DNA of 64,000 nt from Aquatica leii. Taxonomy: Eukaryota; Arthropoda; Insecta; Coleoptera; Lampyridae. The DNA lies in contig CM069438.1 in the NCBI GenBank assembly GCA_035610365.1, forward strand, positions 33,535,869 to 33,599,868. Direction: 5' to 3'. This document shows positions 22,698 through 33,953 of the stretch, piece by piece. Each line of letters starts with the position of its first letter. The first letter of the stretch is position 1. Both the position numbers and the translations under genes were made by a program. The notes beneath the pieces are model-generated. The model was not told the DNA's origin. It did no database searches and saw nothing but the letters and a program-made list of their open reading frames with translations.

Positions 22698-22802
22698 TAA
22701 TTTACTACCTCTGATCGTGTAACTAAATCTTCCTCCCAAGTTTGGTCACAAACTTCCCAATTTCAATGTCATAGAATACATTTATAAAAACTACGCTTTT
22801 AG

Positions 22803-23777
22803 ACTCCTGTCGAATCTTTGGAACAACTAACACGCCAGTCTAGAATCAACTATACTGTAGTAGAAGGATCCTTAACGCACGAGTACTTTGTTAATATGAA
22901 GTTTGCCGAAGACACTTTATACAGGTAGTAATTGAATATTAGTAACGTTTTTAAATTTATAAATGTGTTAGAATGTGGAAAGAGTTGACTTTAAACGCGT
23001 CAACTGAAGATAAAAGATACAGAGTGTGGGATTATCCAATCCACGAACGGTACGGACACATTCTGCTGTCAATTAACGAAGCAATGCCAGTTGCAAACGC
23101 ATCTGAAGGATTTCGTATTACGAATGAACGTTTAGAAGCCGATTTTGCTTTCATACACGATTCTTCGGAGATTAAGTACGAAATATCTAGAAATTGTAAT
23201 TTCACGGAAGTGGGCGAAGTATTCGCCGAGAAACCTTACGCAATAGCCGTACAACAAGGAAGTTATCTACAAGATCCAATAAGCTTGGCGTGAGTTCGTT
23301 TTATAATGTGACTTAAGTTATAGTGTTTTTAGCATTTTAGACTTGCAAAGGGATAGATTTTTTGATTACTTGCAAACGAAATATTGGAACAATTCGGTTA
23401 GAGGAGATTGTTCGGATGATAGTGAAAGCGAAGGAATAACACTGGAAAGTTTAGGTTTGTACTAGCTAAGACTAATAGTATTTTTGTTCTAAAAACAAGT
23501 TACAGGTGGTGTTTTTATTGCAACCTTGGTTGGACTGGCGTTGGCAATGATTACTTTGGCCGGCGAAGTTTTGTACTATAAACGCAAACACCAAGTAACA
23601 CAAATTCAGGAGAAACCTTCGTTGCCAGTTAAAAAAAAGAAAAAGAACAATAAACATATTAAAGAGTTTGCGAAAACCGTAACTATTGGAACTACTTTTA
23701 GACCTTACGAGCGACATCAATTGACACCTAAAATATCACGTATATCTGTTTACCCTAGAACTAAGAATTTACAATAG
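22803..23777 (+). CDS. Ir93a: Ionotropic receptor Ir93a, exons 8-11
   Basis: Exons: 22803-22924, 22972-23289, 23333-23454, 23506-23777 (stop TAG 23775-23777), with GT-AG introns of 47, 43 and 51 nt. They encode ligand-binding lobe S2: TPVESLEQLTRQSRINYTVV right after helix 3, KFAEDTLYRMWKEL, RVWDYPIHERYGHIL, FIHDSSEIKYEISRNC and FAEKPYAIAVQQGS. The last exon holds the final membrane helix (GGVFIATLVGLALAMITLA) and a short basic cytoplasmic tail (KKKKKNNKH ... RISVYPRTK). INYTVV and EGITLESLGGVF distinguish Ir93a from Ir25a and Ir8a as I know these families. Splice phases agree with exon 7 across the 9.5 kb intron, so the gene appears intact. Confidence 0.92.
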
Positions 23778-23934
23778 TTTATTTGCAGACATTATACATG
23801 CTGGTTTGAGCTATAGAATTACATTTTTATTGTATATTTTATTTATTCATATATGTATTGAAACAGTAGCTTTATTAGATGTATTATAATAACAACATCT
23901 TGTTGACGTTTATTTAGAACCAAAACTAACCTAT

Positions 23935-24140
23935 ATAGCACAAAGACATCCATAAAACATCTAGTGGATATCTTGATGTGTACATTTCGCTTTCTATAAG
24001 ATATCCATATCCATAATAAGTACTATAGATGTTTGGTGTACATCTATAGAACGTCCAGACGTCTTAGCGTTGGATGTCCATATGACATCCACACAAAGAT
24101 GTTTTATGAATATCCAGACAAAGACGTTTTATGGATTTAT
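23935..24140. repeat. Cluster of short direct and inverted GACATCCA-type repeats
   Basis: At least eight variants of (ga)catccata or its reverse complement tatggatgtc occur in about 200 nt, for example acatccataaaacatct at the left and gacgttttatggatt at the right, which are inverted. This suggests a small foldback or MITE-like element with internal repeats. No coding capacity. Confidence 0.5.
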
Positions 24141-24152
24141 TTTTAAAAAAAA

Positions 24153-24480
24153 TTATTTTATATATTCGGTTTTTATACCGTTTTTTTTTGAAGTCTTCAA
24201 ATAGACAAACTTGTTATGTAAGGTCGGCCAAAGATAAAAAATGTTAAAACGGGATAATTTTTTGCTTTGTGAAGGGTCCAAAGTGGCCATAAGTTTAAGC
24301 AGCTCAAAAAAATTTCTGATGTTGAAGGCATCGTCTGTTTGAAGAGATTTTCGGTGTCGTCGCAGAGCCAGATTCTGTGTCGCAATAAATAAGATGCAGT
24401 GTAGAATTTGTCTCAAAATGTCTCGCCATTTTGCTCTTCTTCTCGCGGATTGCAGAAAAAGTATAAATAGTCCTACTAGT
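24153..24480 (-). pseudogene. hAT-type transposase fragment (ZMYM1-like/DUF4371)
   Basis: Reading leftward from 24480, the frame gives KWRDILRQILHCILFIATQNLAL, RRHRKS and FFELLKLMATLDPS. This is the signature of the DUF4371 segment in hAT-derived zinc finger MYM-type 1-like proteins (WR.VL.RI...FLA..GLAFRGH.E and F.ELL.L.A..DP). Only about 100 codons remain, with no catalytic RW or dimerisation region, so it is a dead fragment in the Ir93a-RalGPS intergenic region. Confidence 0.75.
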
Positions 24481-24821
24481 TTCTACTAGATCATTATGCA
24501 GAACGAATCAAGATCTTTTTTACTTAATAATGACAAAACGGCAGTTGAAAAAAAAATTGCATTGGCTTTTATTTAACGCCATAAATTCAGTCTTTCTGCT
24601 TCCAAAAAAAGAAGTTTGCCTAGAACTATGAGATTCAACAAAGTTGAATGAATGTCTTTAAAAATATGAAAAAAGCGTAAGAAAAATATAAATTTACGTC
24701 AGATCGCATTAGTGTCCAGACATTTTCAGGAAAGCTTTGTAAAATTGTATTAAACATAGAGTAAAAAGGGTCTCAAAAACCGTAGGTGCTAAATCGTAAC
24801 AATTGTGTGTCGTCTTGGTGT
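24481..24821. other. Non-coding, nothing recognised
   Basis: AT-rich stretch between the hAT fragment and a solo LTR. A 101-codon minus-strand ORF (24709-25014) crosses into the LTR and shows no family resemblance, so I do not call it. Confidence 0.4.
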
Positions 24822-25962
24822 TGTTACGTACAGAATTTTTATAACGTAATACCCTGTATATCGAATTAAAATTAGATTCCGGTTTTGACGCCCTCAGCCG
24901 ATCTTTTCTTGTGACTGTCATTTTACGACGAAGTCGTTGAGCTGACAACTGCATAAAATGGCTTGTGTCGCTTAAAAAAAGTTTTCTAATAATATCCTCT
25001 GTAATGGAAATCAAATTATAACTTCATTACGTTTTTAAAATTATTTATTCGTCACAGGCCGTTCCGCCACGCTTTGGCCACATGTTTCTATTCAATAAAG
25101 AATAATGAGGGATTAATATCGATAAATACCTTCATGGGACGAGTATAACTCTATAAGGCCTACGTTAAAAACTAAAAAAAACCGGAGACAAGAACTTTTC
25201 TTCGAGATCCTACCCATGCGGCAAACACCTGCGAAACCAACTTTCATTGAATGTCTACAACAGCATTCGATAATCGAGTTCTGTTATGTGTGCTTTCTTT
25301 TAGCAGTAATTAATAATTTCGTAGATCTTGCTTTCGTGAGTCATTGTGTTGACACGATTTGCTATTCAAGTTTATTCCAGGCTCACTCACCGGAGAAAAC
25401 GTTTTCTTCGATTAAGTAGGTACTGGATTGTGGGTAAGTTTATTTAATTATTTTATCGCTGTCAGAAAAGTCACTCACGGAACTTTGGCTAGTGTTAATT
25501 CCGTAATTACTATTATTGTTTTAATACCATTAAGGTAGTTTCATTAATTATTTTGTGTGTATCGCATGCTGTGTACAAACAATATTAACTACGAAATTTT
25601 CTTCGCTATTCACTTCGATTCGACTTTTGTATTGTGTGTTGCCGATACTTCTGGCATTTATGCATTGAGAATTAGATATACTCGTGTTAATAATCTACGT
25701 TACTAAATTAAAGTTTTTATACCTGTTTAATCTTTCTTTTATGGTATCATACCTTTTTCTTTTATTGTGGTTACCCGAACATCAGAGTAACAAGGATTAC
25801 GAACCTAAAAATTCGTTACAGGCTTGGACCGTCTGTCTTGATTGAAGCAGAAGTGTTAATTTTGGATTAGATCTGGCGCCCTTATTATTCACTTAAACCT
25901 CCCCTATCTCCGACTGTCTCAGTTGGCCGTGCAAGGTTCGTAAGACCTATAAGCTTGTAACA
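24822..25962 (-). mobile_element. Solo LTR, family S, copy 2 (inverted)
   Basis: On the + strand the sequence begins TGTTACGTACAG and ends AAGCTTGTAACA, the reverse complement of the family S ends. It aligns along its length with the complement of 29637-31014: tacccatgcggcaaacacctgcgaaaccaact and aggcctacg are shared nearly exactly. Flanks gtgt (24818-24821) and gtgc (25963-25966) fit a 4-nt target duplication with one change. 1141 nt, no internal region. Confidence 0.78.
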
Positions 25963-28900
25963 GTGCCATTGGAAACTACGTACATACATTTTTTTTTTGT
26001 TAAAAATGATTAAAGTACCTCATTAAAAACAAACCTAATATTAATTTATACAGTTTTCAAAACCAACACTAGAGAATAAATTGCTTCTAGAAGAAAAAAT
26101 TAATGAAAAAAAAAAGACTGTAAGTAAAGTAACAAAAAATTGTGTAGTGAGAAATAAAGTATGTAATACACGAATTGTAAAGTTGTAAAAAAACAATGAA
26201 GTAATTTGTCGACTTACCTTTTTGTCTAGCTTAAGTCAGAGATGGTCGTAGATCTAGTTGTTAGTATATACAAGGTGTAACTAATATAACGCATAATCTT
26301 TTAATAAGGGGTAGCTTTAATGATTTGGAGCATATTTTTATTATAAAGGTATGGTCTCTTCCTGATAGTTATTGAGAAAATCTAATGTCAATTTTTAAAT
26401 ACGTCTCTAGTTGAACCCGAATACAAGTAGCGTGTGACACAAGTCAAGATACTTTAATAGTAAACAGCACGTACCAACGGTATCTAAAAGTGATAATGAT
26501 TGTTTTGCTAACGATACAAGCTGTATTGCACTCACATAAAAAGGCACGTTATAAAAAAATAATACCTGGTGTAGACAATGTAATTTTAATAACGAGTAAT
26601 GACATTTGCATGATTGCATTTTTGCAACCTCATCAAACGATAAAAAAACTTGTTAGTACAAATAGCCTTGACACTATACTTTGTTCCAGTTTGGGTTCAG
26701 TAGTCACCATTTTCTAAGCATGTTCTATTTTATTAATTCTAAAACGAAATAAGTCCGTTCTTAATACTTATACTTGTTTATAAAGCAAATGTGTTCAAAA
26801 TTATTGTAGCTACCCCATATTAAGAGATTAAACTTACAGTTAGTTTTAAATAATAATTTGTTAAAGTTTATTGTCAATCTAGAAGTAATTAAAACAATGC
26901 ATCATATTGAGATAAAAATGTTACGTTAGTTTTCGTTTCGTGTAACAAAGAAGGTAAGCGACGGCTAACACAACTGTTCCCGGAGATTGAGTCGCCGGCT
27001 TCGTGAGGCTAGATTATAAACTAAATCTAAAAAGGTGCCAAAACGATAAAAGTCAAAATTAAGGAGATATCGTTTAAATCTACCTGCAGCTGAAAAAGAA
27101 CAAATAACACGACAGAAGTGATTTTATTTTATCACAGACAGTAATTCAAAGAGGACGAAGAAGGTACATAAGTATAATTATATACATTTTCCAAACATTA
27201 ATACATAGGTCGGACAAAATATAAGTTACGCCCTATACTGGGCAACACGTCGTACAGCAAAATGACCTAGTCGCTCTAACTTTTACATTCAAAGAAGGAA
27301 TGACTTTATATTTGTAAATTCAAAATTACCAAAGTATATAGAAAATTAACTTAGAGACTCAACGCGCACTATATAAGATTTTGTGACGCACAAAATGATC
27401 TATTAACTAATTGTGTTAACAACCTCATTCTAACAATCGACATCACCAACGAAACAGTACTCATCAAAATAAAAATTATAATACTTACAGTTATGTTATA
27501 TCCTGTAAGGGATTAGCTAATTTCGTACTTGTATTACCTAAAAACTAATACGAAATCTAACACAAAAACGTACATACGGCGTTATCGAAACTGAATTCCG
27601 TTTTTAAATCAATACCGAATGCGCAGCGTTTCCCCTCGATTTGATATAATTGGTAGTAAAAGTTCCTTCCAAAAAAAAATTGAATTCGAAAAAAGCTTCA
27701 ACCCCTTGACGGTGTGAATAGTTTAATTACAGCAACATGACGTCATGGAAAATTTCCCTAAATATGCCATCTGCTTGTTTTCTCCACCTATAAAGAAAAC
27801 GTGTAGAGGGTATGGAAATCCACTATAGACAATTATGAAAGAATCAATTTAAACCCCCAACACAGAAAAAGAATATATAACCACTTACCCCAAATAAGCT
27901 TTCGCTCAGATAGACACAAAATTCAATCGAATATTCACATCGAATTATGTGAAATAACGTAATGATGAAAGCCTTGTTGGGCGTAGACATCTCTAAACAG
28001 AGGTCTGTGTTGCACAAACGTTACCGGAAGAAAATGAAATCGTGGTTTTAAATTTTGACAGTGACCGTGAAGTGGGCGTGTCTAGGACAAATTTTATACT
28101 CGAAAAATTTTAGCATACCAACTTTTTACATTACATTTTTCTTATAGTAATCTCACCGAAACGAGTGATGTCAGCCGTGCAAACGAGATGAAATTTAGCT
28201 CAATTAACCACTCCAACAACGTAATGTAAGCAACGTACTTCCGAATCTCCTTACAAAAAAATTATAGATCAACAGTAGAATGTTTTCTAATGACGGTATC
28301 ATGCGTTCCCTGACTTTGTAGCAAATGGTTATCACTTGAACTTTCACGTACTGTGAAACCGGAAATTAGTTTTTAGCAAAACCATGATGAAATACTTTAC
28401 TCGAGATTGATTATTCGGCTTTGCTCACGATTGATAGGATCGGTAGCATCTTTAGATCAGTTACTGATCTCTTTTGTAGAACTTTAATAATGAGGGTAAC
28501 AAATAAGGAGCTTAAGTAGATCTCCGTTGTAATTGTAACACAAAGATTCATATCAAACAGACTTTGCAGAGGTTTATACGTTTTGCATCGAAAGAAATTT
28601 CCCAAGTGTTGTTTCAACTTCCGATCAGCACAAAATTCAACGTAAGAGTAGCGTTCAAGCGTATTCGGATCTCGAGCCTATGCTGCGTTTTGTACGACAG
28701 AAAAAAAAATAAGCCATTGAAATATCTAGCCCACACGCGACTACGAATAGAAAGTTGTCTATTCAACAGTCAGAAAGAAAGGTAGATTTGGAAAGTTTGT
28801 TCCAGGCCAAGACTAATTTGTCGTTTCATGACCATATAGTCTCAAAGATATTTCATTCAAGATCGAGAACAGTCAAAAAAGAAGAAAACAAAAAAAATGT

Positions 28901-29014
28901 GGGAAGGGACTATGCGCTTGTAAAGGTTCACATAAAGAAAATGTTTTTTTTGTTAATTTTTTTGTGTTGTCATACACGTTAGCAATTAAATAATAGATAA
29001 GTAAGTCTTCTTAT
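25963..29014. other. 3 kb without recognisable gene or element
   Basis: AT-rich. ORFs of 60-75 codons occur on both strands (for example 26490-26717 and 28564-28982), but they show no conserved motif, splice structure or codon bias. 28564-28982 includes two overlapping frames rich in Lys and Phe that I cannot identify. A GC-richer block around 26930-27010 is unexplained. Confidence 0.35.
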
Positions 29015-29049
29015 GATTTTTTTTTATTTAATTGAAAAGGTGGTTCGTC

Positions 29050-29636
29050 TAGCGCCCCTGCACTGCGGTTTCTTTAGTTCTTTTGTGCACCTTTGATGTA
29101 TTACTCCCTTGGCAGAAGATTATTCTAAGAAACTTTTTTCAACTCATCATCGGTTAGCTTTGGTTTGCTGAGAATCCATGTGCCCGTAAGTTTTCTTAAC
29201 TTTTATCGTCTCATCCCTAAAGAGCTTTTCTAGAGTCTTTATGCTCCGCTGCTGTTTGCTGCAAGTTGCTTCTGTTCCGGTCTCGTAAGCGATTTCGAAA
29301 ACGGGTTCAGGTCAGATATATGTCCCTGTTGTGTCTATTTTTGCTAGTGCGTCCGCCATTAGGTTTTCCTTTACATTCTGGTATTTTAGTATCTAGATGA
29401 GCTGTGCTGGTTTGCGAGTTGCCAATATTTCCAGACTGTTTAAATTCATGCCATAATTAGTTTGGATTTTATTACTGGCGATCTTAGTGCCAGTAGTGCT
29501 GCTTGGCTGTCAGACATGATCGATATCGGTCCATTTGTGTATGATTTTGGGTAGATAATGTTCCTGATTCACTAGTCAATAGCAGAAGCTTCAGCTTGAA
29601 AAGCGAACGCATATTTACCCAAGGTCGGCGTAAATT
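29050..29636 (-). pseudogene. LINE RNase H domain, decayed
   Basis: The minus strand reads KYAFAFQAEASAI, then GPISIMSDSQAALLAL, the RNase H block with its catalytic Asp and the usual SDSQAAL spelling of Jockey/R1/I-type LINEs. Further segments (HLDTKIP, KENLMADALAKI-like) are frameshifted. Stops occur in all frames. Confidence 0.7.
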
Positions 29637-31014
29637 TGTTACAAGCTTTAGGTTTTACGAACCCAGCACGGCCAACTCATATAGTCGGGAGTAGGGGGGT
29701 TCACAGAAACTATGCTTAAGGGCGCCAGAGCTGATCCAAAGTAACTTCTGTCTCGCTCACGACAGACGGTGCAAGCTTGTAACTAATGTTAGGTTCGTAA
29801 TCCTTATACTCGGCTGTTCGAGTAGCAAGCGTTTGTTATTAGATAACGACGATCCAAAGAGACAGGTATGTTGTCATAAAAGAACAAGTAACCACAATAA
29901 CAACTTTAATCTAGAATCGTTGATGATTATCACAGGTATATCGAATTCTCATTACAGAAATGCCAATAGTATCGGCAACACACAATACATAAGTAAATTA
30001 CGTCGACATGAATAGCGAAGAATAGTTTATAGTAAATATCATTTGTATACAGCATGCGGGATACACAAAATAATGATAATAATTACGGCATTAATATTAA
30101 ACTATCATAATAATTATTAGTAGTACACAGCATACGCAACACAAAATAAGCAAAAATTACTATCTAAATGGTAATCTAATAACGTTAGTAAATACGGAAT
30201 TAATATTTGCAACAGTTTCGTGAGTGACCTTTCTGACAACGAATAAGATACATAAAACACTTACCACTAACACAGGAACTTCCACTCGTACGAAGAAAGC
30301 GCTTTCCCCGGCAAGCAATCCTGTAAACAATTTGAGATTCAAATCGTGTCAAACCAATGCCTCACGAAATCAAGATCTACAAAAATCGTTACTTAATGTT
30401 AAAGAAAGTACATATAATATAACCCCGTTGTCGAATGCTGTTGTACACCTTCGATGACAGTTGGTTTCGCAGGTGTTTGCCGCATGAGTAAAACCTCGCA
30501 GAAATATGATTGTCTTCGGTTTAATTAGTTTTAACCGTAGGCCTTATCGATAGTTATAATCGTCCCATAAAAGTATTTGTCGATGTTAATCCCTCGTAAT
30601 TCGGTATCGAGATCGTAATGAAGTTATAATTTTCCCTTGTAGATTTTAAATTACGACAAGAATACCCATATTTAGGAGGTAGCACATGGACGAAAAGACA
30701 TAAAAATTACCTTTAATCAAAGAAAGAACAAAAAACCACTTACCCTGCGTGGATTAAATTAGTTAATTAAGAAGACTTCTATTTCCCATCGTGTCCCAAC
30801 ACGTGGATGATTTGAGAAAACGATTTTTAATTCACGCAGACATAGGTTATAACATGCACGATGTTAAAGTCAAAATGCCGGTATCTCACCGGATATCGCC
30901 TACTCAATACGAAGAGACCAACGAGCATGATAGATGGCGTCGAGAAATATAAAAGTAATTTTTAATTAAACCAATATACAGGGTAATGCATTATTTAAAT
31001 TTATGCACGTAACA
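29637..31014 (+). mobile_element. Solo LTR, family S, copy 3
   Basis: It starts TGTTACAAGCTTTAGG and ends TATGCACGTAACA; 1378 nt. AATT occurs at 29633-29636 and again at 31015-31018, a perfect 4-nt target duplication. It interrupts a minus-strand LINE. It carries the family's internal gggcgccagag string. It is the longest copy and shows that the other two have internal deletions. Confidence 0.82.
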
Positions 31015-31049
31015 AATTGCTTCCCATAGTGCTTGCTTTCGTATACTCG

Positions 31050-32110
31050 TGCTTCGTATGTGATGATGTTTTTTTTTACCACAGTATATAACCATTTGGT
31101 CATTTGATCATTCGTTTGGTTGTATTAAGAACCCTGATGGCCTTCATTGTGACTTTTTCTAGATGACCATTGAAAGTCAGTCTAGTATCAAGAGTAAGTC
31201 CCAGATATTTGACTTCTTTTGTCATCGTGAGCGTAACTTTGTACATCGTAGGTAGTATTATGTTATTCGTTTTCCGTCGTTTGGTAAACGAAACGATTAC
31301 CGTTTTAGTTGGGTTCACTGATAGTCCCTCTTTTTTGCATCATTTTTCGACGGTGTTTAGTGCACTTTGAATTATGTTCGATACAATTGCCCCAAACTTC
31401 CCGTTACGATAATGATGAGATCGTCGGCGTATCCCAAATCAAATACCCCGTCGTCTTCTAGTTGTTGTAGTAGGCCGTCCATGACAAAGCACTACAGTAG
31501 GGGTGGTTCCGACAGTGCTACCGTACAAAATAGCTGTTACCATTCGATTCCTGAGTGTTGAGTTGACCCAGTTTCGAACTAGAAATGTGATTCCTTTTTT
31601 TCTATTGTTTTTGCAATTGAGGTAAAGGTAGTATTGTCAAATGCTCCTTCAATATCTAGAAAAGCAGCTAATGCAATATCATTGTATTGGATTGCATTTT
31701 CGCATCTGCTTACTAGTTGGTGAATTGCTAACTTGCAAGATTTTCCAGATTGGTAAGCATACTAGTTTTGGTGCAAAGGCGAAGCCTTTAGTGTCCCGTT
31801 CCGTATATACTTGTCAGCTACTTTTTAAAAGTAGTTTTAAGATAAAAGCAGTTAAGCTGATCGGTCTGTAAGATTTTGCCTGGGCGTATGTAGATTTCTC
31901 TGGCTTTGGTATAAATACCATCTTCGCAATCCGCTAGGTATTTGGTATGTGCGAAAGTGCTAATCTGGGTCTGAGAATTTTGCATAACGCGTTTCGAAGA
32001 GCAGCAAACCGTTTTTACAGCATGATGGTATAAATTCCATCGACTCCTGGAGACTAAAAGGGTTGATTACCCATTCTAGTTTTTCAGTCCCAGTTCCTTT
32101 TAGATGTCCG
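31050..32110 (-). pseudogene. LINE reverse transcriptase, decayed
   Basis: In order on the minus strand: GVDGIYTIML, RIAKMVFIPKPEKSTYAQAK, SYRPISLTAFILKLL, then RNRMVTAILYGS, FDLGYADDLIII (the catalytic ADD box, intact) and SVNPTKTVIVSFTKRRK with VKYLGLTLDTRLTFNGHLE. These are the canonical RT motifs of Jockey/R1-type LINEs. Homology jumps between frames several times, so the gene is dead. The last block is the ORF at 31100-31318. Confidence 0.8.
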
Positions 32111-32147
32111 TTTGTTTGGTACCTCTAGGTCCTGGTGCTTACCCAAT

Positions 32148-32300
32148 CAACAAGGAAACATTTTTGAAATGTTTTTTTCAACGTTTTACAAAAGATTTTT
32201 TAAAACATTGCAAAGACGTCTTAATGGCCAGAATTGTTGTAAAGTCAATATTAGAAAAACATTCTAAAAACGTTTAAAGAATATTATTTATATATTTTTA
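32148..32300 (+). repeat. Left arm of a 7 kb-spaced inverted repeat
   Basis: It starts aacaaggaaacatttttgaaatg; the mirror sequence cgtttccttgct lies at 39347-39358. Both are followed inward by T-rich sequence with repeated aacgttttaaaa-type words. This looks like a terminal inverted repeat of a MITE family, either one element split by later insertions or two separate opposite copies. Confidence 0.5.
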
Positions 32301-32399
32301 TAATATTTTACAAATGTTACATTAATGTATAAAAAATGTATAATCAACGCTTTTTTTTAATATTGCAATATGCTTAAGGACAGCTCTACAATCATGGAA

Positions 32400-33690
32400 T
32401 AATTGTTTCTTTTGTTATATTAATTTTCTGATGCGCAGAATGTACACTTACGGCACCATTCCATGATGTTCTTTTTGTAGTTTACTCAATAATTTTTTTC
32501 TCGAAGTTTCCCTAATGTATTCATCACGCCAAAGTGTCTTCCTGATGTACCAACATGCAAATGCCGCAACACCTTTGACACTCAGTTCTTCAGCACTACT
32601 AACTGCAGTCTGTTTTTCCTGCCCTGGACTTTCTCTAGGAATTGTTTAAAAAGACCGTCTTCTACTCTCAAAGAGTGTTACCGCACTCAATATGCTTTGA
32701 TGTTTTTGCCCAAAGCATTAATTTCTTTCCAGGTTGGCCAGGTCGACCGTTTGCTTTACAGTTCAAGACTATTCTTATGTTGGGATTGTCTTCTTGTTCG
32801 CGACGCAACTGCTCAGGTTCTCACTCGTCATCATCTATAGCAGTTCTTCTCAAAAATTCAAAGTTTTCTTCAAGTCGCAAACAATAGCTACAGTCAGCGT
32901 TCCAATGATTACTTCCTGCACGATGTTTTGTGTCGTAGGCATACTTTGACTCTCGATCCATCTTGCAACTTGTTCTTCCGGATTACGAAACTGCAACAGC
33001 CATTTTATAGCGACGTGGTTTGTCCTGAGTCAAAATTTTTGTCCATACAAATATTTGTAGAAGTGCTATATGGAATTGAAGACTGCTAACAGCTCTCTTC
33101 TAGTCTTGCAATAATTTCTTTCTGGCGTGAACAAAACTTTACTAGAATACTCAATGACTTTTTTTATCTTGCATCTACGAACGGACTGTACCTATGACCA
33201 GATTACTTGCATCAGTATCAATAACATATTTTCCATCTTCTCTTAGAAAACTTAAATTTGTCGAAGTAACTATGGTCTGTTTTAGTTGTTGAAAAGCGTT
33301 TTCGTAGTTTAATTCCATCTAAATTCTACTCTGTCTTCAGTCAAGGTTGACAAATCCAGGTACAAATCGTCTATAATAAGTGCACAACTCAAAAAAACCG
33401 TAATCTTGATACTTGTCAATCAGTTTTGGCTATGCTTGCATTGCTAGAACTTTGTCTGGGCCAACCTTTAGTCTACTTCTAGATACGACGTGGTTAAGAT
33501 ATTGCACTCCTTTCTTAAATACGTTGCATTTCTTTGAGCTTAGTTTTAGATTTGCCCCACGTAGTCGTTGGAACACTTTCTTCAAGTTGTTCAGATGTTT
33601 TTCAAACAACATTTCACTCACAATCACGTTGCTTAAATAAACCAAATACGGCTTCCAAGACAGTCTTCGCAAAATGGTTTTCATCAAACA
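32400..33690 (-). pseudogene. Gypsy pol remnant (RT, RNase H, integrase finger)
   Basis: The frame 33687-33430 is gypsy RT: SWKPYLVYLSNVIV is the active-site region, with SN in place of the catalytic DD, then FEKHLNNLKKVFQRLRGANLKLSSKKCNVF. RNase H follows (LREDGKYVIDTDASNLVIG, about 33250-33190). Then comes the integrase H2C2 finger (HVGTSGRHFGVMNTL ... WCRKCTFCAS, about 32570-32430). Stops and frameshifts occur throughout, and the lost Asp pair shows the copy is inactive. Confidence 0.82.
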
Positions 33691-33752
33691 CTCGAACGTT
33701 GCAGATTAATTATTTATTTTTGTTTATTTGAAATAACTATAATAATAATCCT

Positions 33753-33953
33753 CACAAAGTTTCCGATTAATCAAAAGTTTTTCTATTTTATGGATAGGAT
33801 TCTTCGGAATGGAGAAACGGCAACAATAAAAACAGCCTGTTGTTAAGGCCTGAATAATAAAGATTGTTTTTATTGCTGCCGTTCCTCCACACCGAAGGAT
33901 CCTATCCATAAAATAAGAAAACTTTTGACTAATTATGCATGTACCTCTTTGTG
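33753..33953. repeat. ~200-nt palindrome (hairpin)
   Basis: An imperfect inverted repeat. cacaaag...attaatcaaaagttttt and ctattttatggataggat on the left are mirrored by atcctatccataaaataag and aaaacttttgactaat...ctttgtg on the right, with arms of about 85 nt around a ~25-nt loop near 33840-33862. Arm mismatch is low (about one in eight). It could be a foldback MITE or encode a hairpin RNA. Confidence 0.8.

Larger units (their letters stand above)
13331..22776 (+). mobile_element. Tc1-type transposon B, split by a gypsy element
   Basis: The left part (13331-~13612) is collinear with the start of Tc1 A: the CTCGGTGAC end, gcaacac, attatgtgaccaaatttgg, and the transposase helix-turn-helix region (tacaaggaaatagcaaatt, caatgcactatcatgc). 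The right part (~21952-22776) resumes at the aaggaactgcgagacggaagcaaac block and ends ATGTCATAGAA next to TA. A C-terminal transposase piece at 22515-22697 reads MDRRLRNLAHPSLTKEAFRHEV. About 26 nt expected at the junction are missing. It lies in an Ir93a intron, same strand as the gene. Confidence 0.78.
13306..22802 (+). other. Ir93a intron 7, enlarged by transposons
   Basis: GTAAGT donor at 13306 and CTTTTAG acceptor ending at 22802. Only about 25 nt at each end (13306-13330 and 22777-22802) lie outside Tc1 element B. Without it the intron would be about 51 nt, matching the 40-51 nt of the other nine introns of the gene. Confidence 0.85.
29015..32110 (-). mobile_element. LINE remnant (Jockey/R1-like), split by a solo LTR
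   Basis: RT-type motifs lie at 31050-32100 and an RNase H domain at 29050-29636, both on the minus strand and in the order expected for a LINE with a C-terminal RNase H. The solo LTR at 29637-31014 separates them, flanked by AATT on both sides. A T-run at about 29018-29027 could be the poly(A) tail in reverse. The 5' part (endonuclease, ORF1) is missing, as is usual for 5'-truncated LINEs. Confidence 0.75.

Noticed and set aside
11291..23777. Identification as Ir25a or Ir8a
   Set aside because: These co-receptors share the overall layout, but Ir25a has a different sequence after helix 3 (LDTPVESLDDL type) and a different tail. The RINYTVV, YGHIL and EGITLESLGGVF segments fit Ir93a.
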